DNA of 64,000 nucleotides from Rhabdornis inornatus (GCA_013397075.1 VWZS01002869.1:620001-684000); one strand, 5' to 3'; numbered from the stretch's first letter, positions 37,862 through 51,100 are shown. Numbers and translations: made by a program. Notes: generated by a model not told the origin, from the sequence alone.

Positions 37862-38836
37862 ATGGCATCTGAATGCTCCAGCAATGTTACTGCTCAGCCC
37901 AGCCCCGCAGACCGACTGACAAGCTGCAAGGACGAAGATTTCGTACAGCTGAAATTCTATCTCTCCATCCTTTACAGCCTGATCTTCCTGGTGTCCTTCC
38001 CAGGGAACATTGTGACAATTTTTGTTTACTGTGTTAAGATGAGGCCCTGGAAAAGCAGCACCATCATTATGTTAAATCTGGTTATCACTGACCTATTGTA
38101 TGTAATCACACTTCCTTTCTTTATACACTACTATGCTAATAGCAGTAACTGGATTTTTGGAGATTTCATGTGCAAGTTTATTCAGTTTTGTTTCTACTTC
38201 AACATGTACAGTGGTATAATATTCCTTAGCTGCTTCAGCATCTTCCGTTTTTTGGTAGTTGTGCACCCAATGAAATGCCTTTTTCTTCGGAAGCCGAGGT
38301 GGGCAGTGCTGACTTGTGCAGTCCTTTGGATGGTTTCCCTGGTGGCCCTCAGCCCCTTGGCCATCCTGATTGCCCCAAGTCACAGGCAGAACAGGACAAT
38401 CTGCCCAGACCTGGTCACTGCTGAGGACTTTGACACAAATCGCTGGTATAACTGGGGACTGACTGTGTTTGCCTTCTTCTTGCCCTTGCTCACGGTGACT
38501 CTCTGCTACGTGGTTATCATTTGCATCTTGGCCACTGGGCTCCACACACAGGCTAGCTACAAACAAAAGGCTCGAAGACTCACTGTTCTACTCTTGCTGG
38601 TCTTCTATGTGTGCTTCCTCCCCTTCCACATCTTTCAAGTGATTAGTCTGGAGCTCCGAGTACAGCCAGTTAGCTGCCACTTGAAGAAAACTATCCTCTT
38701 TGTGTTTATTATAACTAAACCTTTAGGAGCATTAAATACTTTTGGAAATTTGCTGCTCTACGTAGTGTCAGGAGATAACTTCCAGCAGGCAATACTCTCG
38801 CTCTTCAAGTTTTGGACAAACAAGAGTTTGAAGTAG
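37862..38836 (+). CDS. OXGR1: 2-oxoglutarate receptor 1 family GPCR, intact single-exon CDS
   Basis: This is a 324-residue rhodopsin-like receptor of the OXGR1 group; the family couples extracellular 2-oxoglutarate (and cysteinyl leukotrienes) to G proteins at the plasma membrane. Seen: TM1 about 31-58 with GN at 48-49; KMRPWKSS in the first intracellular loop; TM2 with D77 (2.50); WIFG at 97-100; C104, expected to pair with C181; F128-R129-F130 in place of DRY; W156 in TM4; P208 in TM5; FYVCFLPFH at 248-256 in TM6; FGNLLLY at 294-300 in place of the NPxxY region; a short tail. C22 and C272 could form the second disulfide common in P2Y-like receptors. Possible N-glycosylation at N8 and N177. 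The ATG has A at -3 and G at +4. Length is close to the family norm (human is about 337). Oddities: Q at 3.29, Y at 3.33 and Q at 6.55 replace the R/H/R of human OXGR1, while 7.39 is K. It may be a diverged paralogue rather than the strict orthologue. Confidence 0.95.
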   Translation: MASECSSNVTAQPSPADRLTSCKDEDFVQLKFYLSILYSLIFLVSFPGNIVTIFVYCVKMRPWKSSTIIMLNLVITDLLYVITLPFFIHYYANSSNWIFGDFMCKFIQFCFYFNMYSGIIFLSCFSIFRFLVVVHPMKCLFLRKPRWAVLTCAVLWMVSLVALSPLAILIAPSHRQNRTICPDLVTAEDFDTNRWYNWGLTVFAFFLPLLTVTLCYVVIICILATGLHTQASYKQKARRLTVLLLLVFYVCFLPFHIFQVISLELRVQPVSCHLKKTILFVFIITKPLGALNTFGNLLLYVVSGDNFQQAILSLFKFWTNKSLK

Positions 38837-39002
38837 AAGAGATTGATGCCATTTAACATTTACAGAGGAAGGATCGAAACCTGCCCTCAAGCAGCCAGGC
38901 ACAACCTCCCTGCCATCAGAGTACTCAGGTTAACCCAGCCAGTGCCAAAGGAGAGTTAATCTGTTCTGAGTTACAAACTGATCATCAAAGGAGAAAATTT
39001 AT

Positions 39003-39045
39003 GATTAAAATAAAGAGTTTCAAATAAAATACTAATAAATGAAGT
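39003..39045 (+). terminator. Polyadenylation signal cluster of the OXGR1-type gene
   Basis: Three AATAAA hexamers lie at 39009-39014, 39023-39028 and 39034-39039, about 170-200 bases after the stop codon. Their orientation and spacing fit a short 3' UTR of about 200 bases. Which one is used cannot be told from the sequence. Confidence 0.7.
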
Positions 39046-39731
39046 GTGAAACTTCTCAGAAATGTTTCTGTGGTTGCTTCCTGAATCCATGTTAGCTCTT
39101 TTGGAGGACAGCCAGTTCCAGAAAAAAATACTAGTCTATTAGTGGGAGATACAGATGCACGATGGGAGTAATCCTAAATTAACTTTATTAACTTAAAAGA
39201 CACTTGTAGTCTGGGCTAGGCACCTGTCTGACTTTCTTCCTTAGGAAGACAGAGAGGGGTAAGACCCTCTGGATATCAAAACCTGTCTTATGCCTGTAGG
39301 AGGTTCATATCACCTCCCTGGAGACATTGACAGGGTAGGTGTATGCATATAGCTAATCACCTTGTCCTCATTTTATAATTTTCCATTATAATGGAAAGAA
39401 ATAAGCAGTTTCAGAGTGTGATTCACTGAATTATTCTTGATGTCTGCAGTTGGACAAGGTGAATTGTGACCTAGAAGTGCCTGTTTCTCTCCACTGACTG
39501 TAAAAGGTAAGCAGATCAGACACAGACTCAAATGTTCGTGCCTGCTTTTAGAGAGCTGATGTGCAGCTGTAGTACTGACTGGGATGGATCACTACAAGTG
39601 AGGTGGCTACAAGTGCAGCTTACACAGTAAGACTCCATTCAGTGCCTTTAGTGATTGCCTGAAGAGTAATGGTGGGGTAATACAAGATCGCTTTTACAAG
39701 GATTTTCCACGCTACTGATATAGGTTCTGTG

Positions 39732-40372
39732 GAATCATAGAGCAGTTTTTCTCGGAAGAGACCTTTAAAGGCCATAGAGTCCAGCCCCCCTGCAATGAGC
39801 AGGGACATCTTCAACTAGGTCAGGTTGTTCAGAGCCATGTCCAACCTGATCTTGAAAGTTTTCAGGGATGCGACATCCACCACCTCTCTGCGCAATCTCT
39901 GTCAGTGTTATACCACCCTCATTGCAAAAAATTTTCTCCTTGTATCTAGTCTGAAACTGCCTTTTTATAGTTTTAAACCATTAGTCCTTTTCCTATTGGT
40001 AAAGTCTCTAATAAAAAGTATTTCCCACTTTTTCTTATAAGCCCCCTTTAAGCATTGAAAGGCTACAATCAGGTAGTCTTGAACTTTTTCTACTGCAGTC
40101 TGAATAATCCCAACTTTCTCAGCCTTTCCTCATAGGAGAGGCGTTCCAGCCCTCTGATTATCCTCATGCCTACCTCTGGACTCTCTCGAGGGTTGGGGCC
40201 CCAGACCTGGACACAGCTCTTCAGGTGGGGTCTCATGAGAGTGGAGCAGAGAGGCAGAATCCCCTGATGGCCACACTTCTCTGGATGCAGACCAGGATAT
40301 GGTTGGTTGTGAGCATACATTGCTGGCTTGTTTTTCATCCACCAGTACCACCAAGCCCTTTTCCACAGTTCA
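39732..40372 (-). mobile_element. CR1 LINE 3' fragment, about 640 bp, minus strand
   Basis: It begins 0.7 kb after the receptor gene. It runs from the complemented 3' end (GAATCATAGAGC, GACCTTTAAAGGCCATAGAGTCCAG), through TTTCTCAGCCTTTCCTCATAGGAGAGGCGTTCCAGCCCTCTGAT and TTCAGGTGGGGTCTCATGAGAGTGGAGCAGAG, to the end of the CR1 reverse-transcriptase frame. The minus-strand frame of 123 codons here is decayed CR1 ORF2 carboxy-terminal sequence. Confidence 0.94.
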
Positions 40373-42971
40373 TAGGAAATCAAAATAATTTTTGCCCATT
40401 GCGTTATCCAGTGAAGCTTTCTTGGTTGCATCAAGTAAGGAACAGCTTTGGGTAATAACATATATGAGAAGCAATATAGGCTGTCTCATGGGGGAAAAAT
40501 AGACTTCTAGAAAAGTATGAGTGCAATACTTGAAGATATATCTAGAGGTCCCAGTATCAGCTGAGGTACCCCAGCCAACAGCAATACAAAAATATTAGCA
40601 ACATAATATTCAGAGCCCAAAAGTACAATCACAGAGTGAATCCTCCGATACATTTTTATAACCGCCTTATTTCATGTTTCATTACTTTTGCTCTCTACCC
40701 CAAAATGTCCATTAATCAATGGGAACACGTGCTGCCTCAAGGCTCTCAAGCGACCTTCTCCTTATCCAACTCCTCTATGCATGAGTTGGTCTTAGAGGGA
40801 CCACCAGACCAAGACCACTAGAGCATCACCTCCGTTAAACACATGCCTGAGTGACTGGGAAACAGCTTGTGACTACCCTGTGGCATAGGGAGCCTATTTC
40901 CTGCCTATCTCACAGCCAGCTTGGGAATAACAACAGTAAATAAAAAGCAGCAGGATTGCTGAGGCAGTGAGAGGAGATAAGAAACCATCTCTGACACAGG
41001 AAGATGGGGAAAGGAACAACAGCGTTTCTCAGGGCCAGGGCAGAAGATGGCCTATGAAGAAAATATTCTGTCAGAAATTAGAGGAAGAAGCCATTTTGCT
41101 CCCAAAATAGGCCATTGTACTTTTATCCACCCTTAGCTACTAATCAAGGTAACTTCTGCACAGCACAGCATGATTTCCCCTGAGACCATTATCCAGCCTC
41201 AAATTTTGCATGAGGTCTTATGGTGAAGAAGGAAGCTAGCCGTTAGAGATGTTGCATGATGCAACCATCCAAAAGGTGTAAAGAAAATGCCTCCCACAAC
41301 ACATGCTGCATTGATTTTGACAGTCTTCCAGGGGCAGCTCCTCCTTCTCCACTACACTTGCAGTGCTGCTCTTGACCACTTGCTCCTGTGACACCAGATG
41401 CAGCAGATATACCATGAGAAGGCAATGATGAACACGGCATTTTAGCTGTTTTTTTAAGTTATTCTATTAAAAAAACCCAATTTTTTTTTAAAGTAAAATC
41501 AGGCTTATACATTATCGTTTAAAGCTCTGCTGCATATCAACACCTAAGTTTTTTAACTCCAATTGAGTCCTACATTAATATCTACAACATGGGGTCTGGT
41601 TCTTCTGGTGTTTGAGCTAGAAAAGGAACTGCCTCTGGTTTTGCAACAATACGTTGGTAGGTTTTCGTTCAACTTTAAATTAAGCTCTGTATTATCCCCC
41701 CCTTCAGCTCTACTTGATGTTTTCTGGATAAATTACTCAACACACTCATTTGTTCGTATATCCAGACTATGTACTCTTTTTTTAAATGGAAGATGCCTAG
41801 AATATTTTCCAGAGATTGGACATCCACAACTTTCTGAACTTTTTTACACAAACAAGGAAGAAACCCTTTGAAAGAGAAACCCAGATGATGCCTTCAGTGT
41901 GACAGTGGCAGATTGTTACCATATCTTGATGCTCAGATTTTTGGCATACCCTGATTGCAATATGGCGCTCTGGTACCTCACAACAGTGCCATTGAAGACA
42001 AGGACAAGGCTAGTTTGGTAAGGTGTACAAACTCAATTTGATCCCTACCTCTGAGGAGACAGAAATGTCCATTTTAAGAATTCTTAAAGAGCCCAGCAGA
42101 TAGTCCCAGCCTACCTAACAAAATACCCTGTACTTTCTAACAGACTTGTGTGTGTGGGAGGGCAGAAGAGACAATGAAATGGGGAGGGGAGAAAAACCCA
42201 TATCAACTTTGATGATACTCTCACCTTCTGTGAATTAATATGATACACACACTTCCCTTTGGCTTCTTCAATGTTGTTTTCATATTTCTCTGGCAGCTTG
42301 TGCTCTAGGATACCCCTGCAGTCCCCACAAAGGCAGGACATACCTGCCCAGCACAGCTGTGGGGAGGGAAGGCCCTGCACACAAAGGCTTTGTAGGCCAA
42401 CCCACAAAACCAAGTCAGATGGTTACACTCGGTGTAGAAGCGTAACCGCACAAGGAAGGAAATACAAAATGCTCTTTAGTCCTGCATCAGAGGTGGAGGA
42501 CAAGAAGCTTATGCCAATGTATCAGCTGTGTCCATCCCCAAGAAGTAAACTTGAACCTCAATTAAACATACCATTATATAAGCACTGTATTGAAAAACTA
42601 TGACTGCCAGTAACCTTTCTTCTTCTACATGTACAAATCCAATGCAAATAACCACCTAGAATTTCCCCACAGCGGATTTCCACTTTATAAAACTACCTAC
42701 CCAAACATCAACCTCAGTGGCTGCTCATTGGTTTGCATATGCAAACCCTGAGGGACAGAGGCAGGAATGACTTAACTAAAGAAAGCACATGCACTAGGTT
42801 GAGAACATTAGCCACAAGCATTAGCACAAATTGGCCACAGGCATTGGCACAGGCATTCACGCATTAGCCACAAATTATGTTGAAATTTTGAATCTTTTAT
42901 CTAAAGTCTTCCCAAATTCTTGTGATATGCTGGGCAGGATGACAGGGATGGTGACAACACCAAAATAAAAT
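40373..42971. other. No gene seen between two CR1 copies
   Basis: Unique sequence; the decayed CATTAGC array lies at its 3' end. 40620-41100 could hide an old retroelement, but no termini or signals were found. The stretch 39046-39731 after the receptor gene holds nothing else. Confidence 0.5.
42805..42876. repeat. Imperfect tandem array of CATTAGC-type units
   Basis: Five copies of a core (A/G)CATT(A/G)GC or a near match, mostly followed by CACA, occur in about 70 bases with unequal spacing. It is a decayed minisatellite-like patch of no known origin. Confidence 0.75.
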
Positions 42972-43400
42972 ATTTGAATAGTTTGGCTTAGAAGGGACCT
43001 TTAGAGGCCATCTAGTCTAACCTAAAGGGACACCTTCCACCAAACCAGGTTGACAACCTTCTTATGCTGGGAGCCCCAGAGGTGGATCCAACACTCCAGG
43101 TGGGGTCTCATGGGAGTGGAGTAGAGTGGAGAATTACCTCTCTTGCCCTGCTAGCCATGGTTTTTTGGTGCAGTCCAGGATATATTTGGGTTTCTGGACT
43201 GCCAGCTCACATTGCCAGGTCATGTGTAGCCTCTCAACAACCAGTACCCTGAATCTTTCTCAGCAGGGCTGCTCTCAATATCTTCATCCCCCAGCCTGTG
43301 TTGATACTGGAGGTTGCCTCAACCCAGGTGCAGCATCTCGCACTTGGCCCTGTTGAAACTCTTGAGCTTCCCATGGACCCACTTCTCAAGACTGTAAATA
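42972..43400 (-). mobile_element. CR1 LINE fragment with internal deletion, minus strand
   Basis: The CR1 3' end (TTAGAAGGGACCTTTAGAGGCCATCTAGTC) jumps after about 90 bases to the more 5' region with CCAGGTGGGGTCTCATGGGAGTGGAG. It then continues to the CATCTCGCACTTGGCCCTGTTGAA segment. About 200-250 bases present in the copy at 39732 are missing. Confidence 0.9.
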
Positions 43401-46400
43401 AATCATGGTTTTGTATAGTAGCAGAAAATGAGCATGTGGGGGATTTCTGAATTTTACATAATTCTACCAGGGAGGTATAGTGGACAATCACACCAATTTG
43501 CAGCATTTATTCTCATTGCTGCATATCACAACCAGAACGGTAGGTTTTGTTCCTACTGATCTTCAGAAGTGACTTGAGAAAGCAGTCTGTTTTGCTCACT
43601 CTTCTCATCAGTTGGGCAGCTTCTCATCAGGGATACAGAAATATGGGAGAAACAGCCAAACAGCATTTGTGCCATTGTGTTTCTCCTCCACTACCCACAG
43701 AGGGGCTGAACTGAGTGCAGCAGCAGTCATGCTCTGGCTCATCCCCAGCCAGCAGGGCTGACAACTCATACAAACACAGAGGAACAAAATTACCATGACC
43801 CCAGAGAGGGGTGGGGATCCAGAGATGTTCCCATGACTTACTTTTCATGTCACCTGGATCCAGATCCAAAGACAACATCCCTCCTTCCCTGCCCAGCTAC
43901 AACTGCATGTTGGAGATCGGGGCCTGGACTTCAGGCACAGAGATGCTGGTGTTTTGGGAACGTTGTGGAAAACATTTGGGAATTGTGGAAGGTGGACATG
44001 TAGAGCTAGGAAGGGTGGCATGTAGAGATGTGCCAGAACTCACTGCTCTGTGAGGGTTCCTGGTAATGTCCCCTTGGGGAAAGACATAGAGGTTTGAGAG
44101 CTTCCTCTTACCTGCCCTTCCTTTTATGTGTGATGGAGAAACAAGCCTGTAGCAGGGAAATGTTTTCTTTCTCACTCCTACCTCAAAAAGAAATCCAACA
44201 GCAGCAAAATCTTTTCCTTAAATGAATTGAGATGTGCATGTGGAAAACCAGGGTTGATTCATACCATTGGAGGTCTTCTCTGGAAGGGGCTGATATTGCC
44301 GTGCAGCTCAGCTGGGGCTGGGGACATCCTGCTGCTGTGGTTCGAGCACAAGACGAAGGGACAGTTTGGCTGTGAGTCCAGGATGAAAAAATCATAATGG
44401 TGCTGCTGATTCACCAATAAATCAGTGCCAGACAAGTACAAAGGCTTGTTCTGATCCTAGAGCTGCATGACCCTCCCATGTAACCAGAGAGTCACTGCAT
44501 CTCCCCCTAATTATTTCCCCTGCCACATTTTATCCTCTTAGAGTTACAAGCTCTTGGGGGCAGATGTCTTAGTGAGTATCTGCACAGCAGGACCTGAATC
44601 CTGAATGGGCCCTCCTGGCATTATGAAAATTCAATCAAGGGCTTCAGCCATAAAAATGTAAACGACGTAGCAACTTATCATTTGTGCCTATAGAGACACA
44701 TAAACACACACGTGCAGATACAAATGCATGGGGAAGCAGTGCCTAATGCAGAAATACAACCCCTTTAAAGTAACAGCACTATGTTGTACCCAAGACTCTT
44801 CCTCTGGACATGAATATACATTTTATTTGTCCCTTTTCTTTCTTGTAGAATAAAAGTTGTGTGACTCTGAGGACAGAAGTCAGCTGAAGAGAAATCCCTT
44901 CTCAGGACAAAAAGCAACTGCAAAAGTAATTGCAGCAATGCACAAAGTCTTCTCCAGCAGTTTTAAAAAGTTTTGTGATTTTCAGGCATAGTTTTCTGCT
45001 GTATACAAGTTATTAAGATTTTACTGCTGATTCGAAGACCATTCTCAAGTATGCTCTTTATTTATACCTAATATCAATAGCACCTAAAGCTATTTAGCTT
45101 TCTTTTTTTCCCATGGAAACTAGCTCCGTTATACTGTGTGATAAATTATAATGTTGTGTATTAAAATGGATTTGGATGTGTGTTCAAGAGCAGGCTATTC
45201 AAGTCTGGGGTATTTGCTTGTGTAAATTTTGATGTAAATTTTGCTCTTAATATATTAGTATTTCAAGATTATTGAAATTGATTATTATTATTTCTCCACT
45301 GCAAAGTTGAGTGTGTCTTACAATCCCAGCAGTTTAGGCTTATTCACATATGTAGAACACAAAGAAAATTCTCATCTGTCCTGGCTTAAATATATAATTT
45401 ACATCCCATAGAGCTGCATTGCTCTCTTAAGGTGGCTATTTTTGACCTTTGTGCTATAAATGACCTGGTTTTTTCTCCTCTGGGGGAAAAAAAGTCTGTC
45501 TTTTATCCATTTTGTTTTATTTTAAATTTCCTTTTTTTTTTCTCAGTAGTCATTCTGGTTAAAATGTCCTCAACCAACTCCAGATAACACAAAGACCTAG
45601 CTCTGAGACAGCAGTCCAGAGCGTTTTTATAGTCAGTTGGCAGAATTGAGAGCTTGGAAGGATCAATTATCCCCCACCAGGTGGGTCAGATGAACTGTGC
45701 CTTAGAAGTGCCTGCACAGAGAGTCAATGGTGTCCATGCTTCTAATTTCAATGCTGAGGCTTTGGCACAATGTTCACGGTCCATTGTGTCTCATCTGTAG
45801 GTTGATTGTTATTTCTTATGAAAAGTTTGGTAAAAAGAAAGGGTGTAGGTTTCGATATCGTGATAATTTTTAGAAGTATTTGTGCAGGGCACTACAGTGA
45901 ATTTTTAAAATGATCTCTGGATCATCATCTTCAGGTAACCTAGTTTAAGAAGTCTGGATTATATTCAAGTGTCTTGCTAAATTAGAGGCTAAAGCTACAC
46001 AGAAAAGAATACAGACCACACTATATTTGTCCTCTATATCTATTCTATAAATTGAGAGAATATATAACGGAACACATAGAACCATGAAGAAATAAAAATA
46101 AATGTAAAAACTTTTAGGACAAGACTCAGGTCCAATATGTGGTACATGAGAGTTGAGGTAGCCCAGGCTCTGCCCCCACCCCCAGCCCTCAGGGAGCATC
46201 CCACTGCTCCCCTGCACACACCCACAGGGAATTCACACCATTTAAAGGGTTGATTTTCTTGTGCAAGCCAGGTGCTGACAGGACTCTGTTACATGGGGAA
46301 GTAAGGTCAGGCCAAGGCAGGGAACTGTGCTAGGATTTGGATTTGGACACCAAGGAAGAGCAAGAACAGAACTGGGAAGGATGACTGGAGCCTTTTCTAC

Positions 46401-47983
46401 ATCAAAGGAGAAAGAGCCTGCTGAGTTATAAGGGGGAAAAAAAAGCTGGGGAAAAAAAAAGGGCTTACAGGATTTGGAAATGGTATGAAAAGTTATTTAA
46501 AAAATTAATAAACAGACAGGGAGACATAACAAGGAAAGATGAGAAAGACTCCTGTGTGCCAACACAGGTGAAGGTACACACACACATGCATGGAGTGAAG
46601 CTGTTCAGAGGGTTGTTATGCTAAGTCCTGTTTGTGCATGTTTCAAGTGTCGCTGCTCTGTACCCCTCCAAACTTCTTGAATTAGCTGGAGAACTTTTCT
46701 GAATGGCCCTTAGAGAAGTTTGTCCAGAAAGGATTTCTCATTAGACACCTTTAAATTGCCATAGCTCTGAGATGGGACACACTGTGACTGACACCCTAAA
46801 TGGGTAATTTAAAAAAATATTAAGAAATACAATTTATGTTAGATTCCTCCCTGTAATGTAACCAAACTATTAAATTTCTTCATGAAATTTCTGAAGCACA
46901 TTATTTTCAGTACTGAAATTGAGGGGCTGCCAAGTGCCTGAGAAATATGGGTGGCAGGGAGATTAAAGTGAGTGGCAGCCTGCAGGATGACAGCTGCTGG
47001 AGAGATATCTTCACCACCTGTGGAACCTGCTCCTGCTCTGACAACCATTAATGCTCATTCCTAATACTTAGTAATCTCTAAGCTACATATATAGTTAAAA
47101 ACTGACATAGCTGAAAATGTGTTTCAGCTGTACCCAAGCAATGCCCACATCAAAGGATACAGCACAAAAGTATCCTCCACGTACACAATAATAATTGTTT
47201 ACATAATAGCTTAACCAAACATTGTGAGATGAACAGGGAGCAGAGAGCTATGGAGGGATGTATGTGGTTTATTCCTTGTGTCCTGAAGCTTTCACTGCAT
47301 CTTGTTGACCCAGCTGTTTTAACACTGTCCCTTCAATATTATCTTGGCCCTCTAAAATTTACAAAGACCATGCCTACCAACCACAGCAACAAATTAGGAG
47401 TAGATTAGAGAGTCTCTTATCTTCTCACAGGATCCATGTTTAAATAGGATGCCCTAGCTTCTCATAATCCAAGTTTATTCAGACACCCATAAGGGCTCAT
47501 AAATACTGGTTATTCTGATCATTTTCCCTGGCTTGTTTAGAGTGTTTTTTCCTTAAGAGAATTGTGTTTTGCTTCCATGCTGGGTACTCTTGTGAGATCA
47601 CAAGCTGGATAGAGCCCTCTGTAATTCAACTCAGTAGATTGTGGGACTCCTTGCAATGACACAAGGAATGGGACCTAAAATGTACCTACAGCTCAGAGGA
47701 TGGAAAATCAGTGGCCAAAACATTACATCCCTCCATCAGCAAGAGCAGAAAGACAGGTACCCTTGATGGCTGGGGGAGGAGGGACCCTCCCTTATCTATC
47801 CAAAGCTCTGGCCCATGGTCTGAGCTCATCCACTTGGACCTACCTCTAGTCAGTGGAAAGAGGCAGGCATGCCCAAAGGGACTTGTTTCCTCCTAAGCCA
47901 GCTGGCATGAAGCACCTATGGAGTCTCTTATCCAGGCACTTGGATATCCATTTACATACCTGTGTATGGTCAACACCAGGAAA
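43401..47983. other. No gene seen; unique sequence
   Basis: AT-rich, with purine-rich A/G patches near 46430-46465 and a short (CA) run near 46577. No frame longer than 92 codons and none with recognisable content. Confidence 0.5.
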
Positions 47984-48175
47984 CCATAGAATGATTGGGT
48001 TAGAAGGGACTTCCAAAGATCATCCCCTTTCACTAGACCAGGTTTCTCAGAGACCCATACAATCTGGCTCTGAACACAAAGATGGAGCATCCACAGCTTC
48101 TCTGGGCAACCTCTTCCAATGCATTATACATATAGGAGACTTGTATACATACTTCACCCTCAAAACATACTGAAA
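47984..48175 (-). mobile_element. CR1 LINE 3' fragment, minus strand
   Basis: CCATAGAATGATTGGGTTAGAAGGGACTTCCAAAGATCATC leads into GCATCCACAGCTTCTCTGGGCAACCTCTTCCAATG. This is a typical short CR1 3' end with the complemented octamer tail at its start. Confidence 0.93.
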
Positions 48176-51100
48176 ATACCTTGAGCTCACTTTGGTGAGG
48201 CCAAGGGCATTTCAGCCTGAGCATCTCTTGCAAACAGCCCTATCTCACAGTCCATGCAGAGGGACAGGGTCTGAACTGCCATCCTGTCATGGCTAGGTGC
48301 TGTGACAGTCACCAGTCATCTCCCTATCAGCTTCATGATCTCTCCCTTCCCTGCAAAATTCATGTACTGGAAACCTCTTATTTTTCCCCAGAGCCCCTTA
48401 TTTTCAGATTTTCCTTCATCTTGCTTGCATACCTGTGTGATCCATTTTATTTTTCTTTTAAGATGAAGATGTGTTTATTATTCAGCTTTCATTTCCAAGG
48501 CACTGGTCATTTGTCACAAAGTATGCACGTCTGTAAATATTGCCACACTGCTGTCACCCTCCCTTGTCTGGCAGAGGGTTTTCTGACACAGAATAATGAC
48601 ACTGGAGCTGGCTGGGACCACCACTGCCAGCTCTTGCCTCACCAGTGAGACAGTGTGTTTAACTCCTGACTTGTTGACAAGGTCGGTGGAAAAAGAACCA
48701 GAGCAAAAGATGAGTACCAATACAGGGTAGTTCCCAGTTAATGCCAGCATCCTTGCTCGTCCATTTAAGTAGCTTCACCAGGACTTGTTCCTTCACGTGC
48801 TTTGCAGTCACCAGTGGCACTGGTTATCAGATGTGCTTCTCAGATGTTTGGAAAGTACCCTGCCAAAAGCATCCCTCAGAGTGAGAGAGTCTATTTACCT
48901 TATTCTAGGCAGATAAATGTTTTGTTGAATCTAGCTGCAGCTGTCATAGGATAATTAATGCACATATCTTCTATCCATGACTTATTTAAATAAGTATCTG
49001 TGTCTGCCCCCAAAATGGCATGTCAGTTACATAGATTTGTCACCAAGAGATAAATTAACCCTGCCCTCAAATTTGTCATTCATGTGCTACCCTAGAAAAT
49101 CAAATGTTAAGTTTAATTGCTAATTACTTAATTTTATTTAAAAAAAAAATTCTCTAAAGCATTCCTAGCCAAGTGTTGGTGAGACTACTGCTGGTCTGAA
49201 AGGTACTAATGAGCCACCAGCAGAAGATAAAGTCATCAGCAGATCCAGTGCCTGGGCAAGCAGCCTCCCTCCAGCACAACACTAGAGTACCATGGTCAGT
49301 GATGTTCATCAGACTGATGACATGGAGATACACTAATAAATAATGACTAAGTGCACTACGTTGATTGAATGCTTCTTTTTATCAGCCTCAAAAGGACCTA
49401 GGAGATATTGGGACTTAGTAAGCCTCAACTTTTAAGTAGTCCAAAGAAAAAATTACACCAGAACTACATGCTCAAACCAGGAATTAATATCTAAGTGTAC
49501 TGGAAGTGGTAATATTTATCTAGTATTTTTTAATTAATTGTAATTTTAATTAGTATGTCAGTGCTCTGCAAACTCCCCAAATAGTTGACTGCAGGCTGTT
49601 TTCAAGGTGTTGGGCACCTGTGATGAGAGTTACAGGTTTTCTCCCTTCTGACCTGAATCTTTAGGCTGAAACATGAGTGCTGTCTGTATAGTGGCTGGAG
49701 GGCAACCCTCCAAACAGCTCCAAATTCACCTGACCCCAGAAGCTGGGGCTGAGAAGCAACCAGCAAACCTCTGGTTCCCAGGATCTCCCAATAAGCCTAG
49801 AGGGGGTATCTTCACTCAGGTCTGTGCAGAGGTGACAAGTGTCAGAGAGAGACCCCACACCAATGGCTTGCAGAAAAACAGAAAATGTCCTCCACCAACG
49901 CTGTGAAACCAGCTGGCCCTAAGATACAAACACCATCTGTGCAATGCTTAAGGTAAATTGCCATTTATAGATCTAATCCCAACCAGCTCCTATCGGAGCA
50001 CAAACCTTCCCAGCAGAGCTGCACAAAGCCTCAGAGCAAGACTGGGACCACAATAGTTCTCAGCAGTGTATTTCTTGCACTCTGTAGTATACATTAGCAG
50101 ACTAGGAGAGTCAGTGAATTCATGTGTACACAGTAAAAGCCTGGTTTCACTCCTAGCTTGTTTGCTGGGATCACTTCTGGTCAACTAATAAACATCACTC
50201 TAATTAAAAAGCCTGGTCTCAGTCCTGAGCTGCACCCTGTGCAACTCAGCCTTACTGAGGACTGCAAGCATCCACCATAATGCTTAATGCTACATAATGG
50301 TTATTCATACACCTACACATTTATATCAAAACCCTATTATTTAAATTATAAATGTTGGTTTAAATCCCTTTCAAAAGCAGGCAGTACAACAAAGCAGAGC
50401 AGAGGAAAAAAGGCAGAGCCAGCTCGTGCTGGGTCTGTGTGTAAGCAGCCTGAACCTGCACAGTGCAAGAGCTAGAGCATTTTAATCCCATGGTATGTTC
50501 AGCTGAAGATTGGACTGTGGCAGTTGTGAACAACCTTCAGCTCTTTGGATCTGTGGAAATTAGATAGTTTGTGACTAACCCAGAGCCAGAGGATTTTAGG
50601 TGAAGCTGCAGTCCCTATCTGAAAGATGAGGAATATCATCAAGAAATTACTGCCCTAGCTAATAAGCAAGCAATAAAATATCCCCCTATCCAGATTCTTC
50701 TGCCATTCTGCTCCTCACTGTCATTCCCATCATCTCCTTACCATCTTTCTTCTCACATCACAGATATTTTGAATATTTATTTAGCCTGTGGAGAATTGGA
50801 GCATAGTATGAGAAGGAACACCACTACTTTTTTGGTCAGTAATTCAGTTCCTTGAATCATCAGGATAAACTACGTGGCCTTGAAGAGTGTTCATCCACTT
50901 GAGAATTGGATTACAGTCTCATAAAACAGCACAGTGCTCCTATTATTGCCCAAATAAAGCTGCCATAATTCTGGAACAAATAGGTGGAAGTAGTCAGCCA
51001 CCAAGTATCCAGTGTGGAAGTGAAGAATAATAAGCTGGCATACAGTTCTCAAGAAATTCCTCACAAGGAGGCAGATTTAAAGCCCCAAACACCAGGTTTT

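Noticed and set aside
38093..38566. 157-codon frame antisense to the receptor
   Set aside because: Mirror of constrained receptor codons on the other strand.
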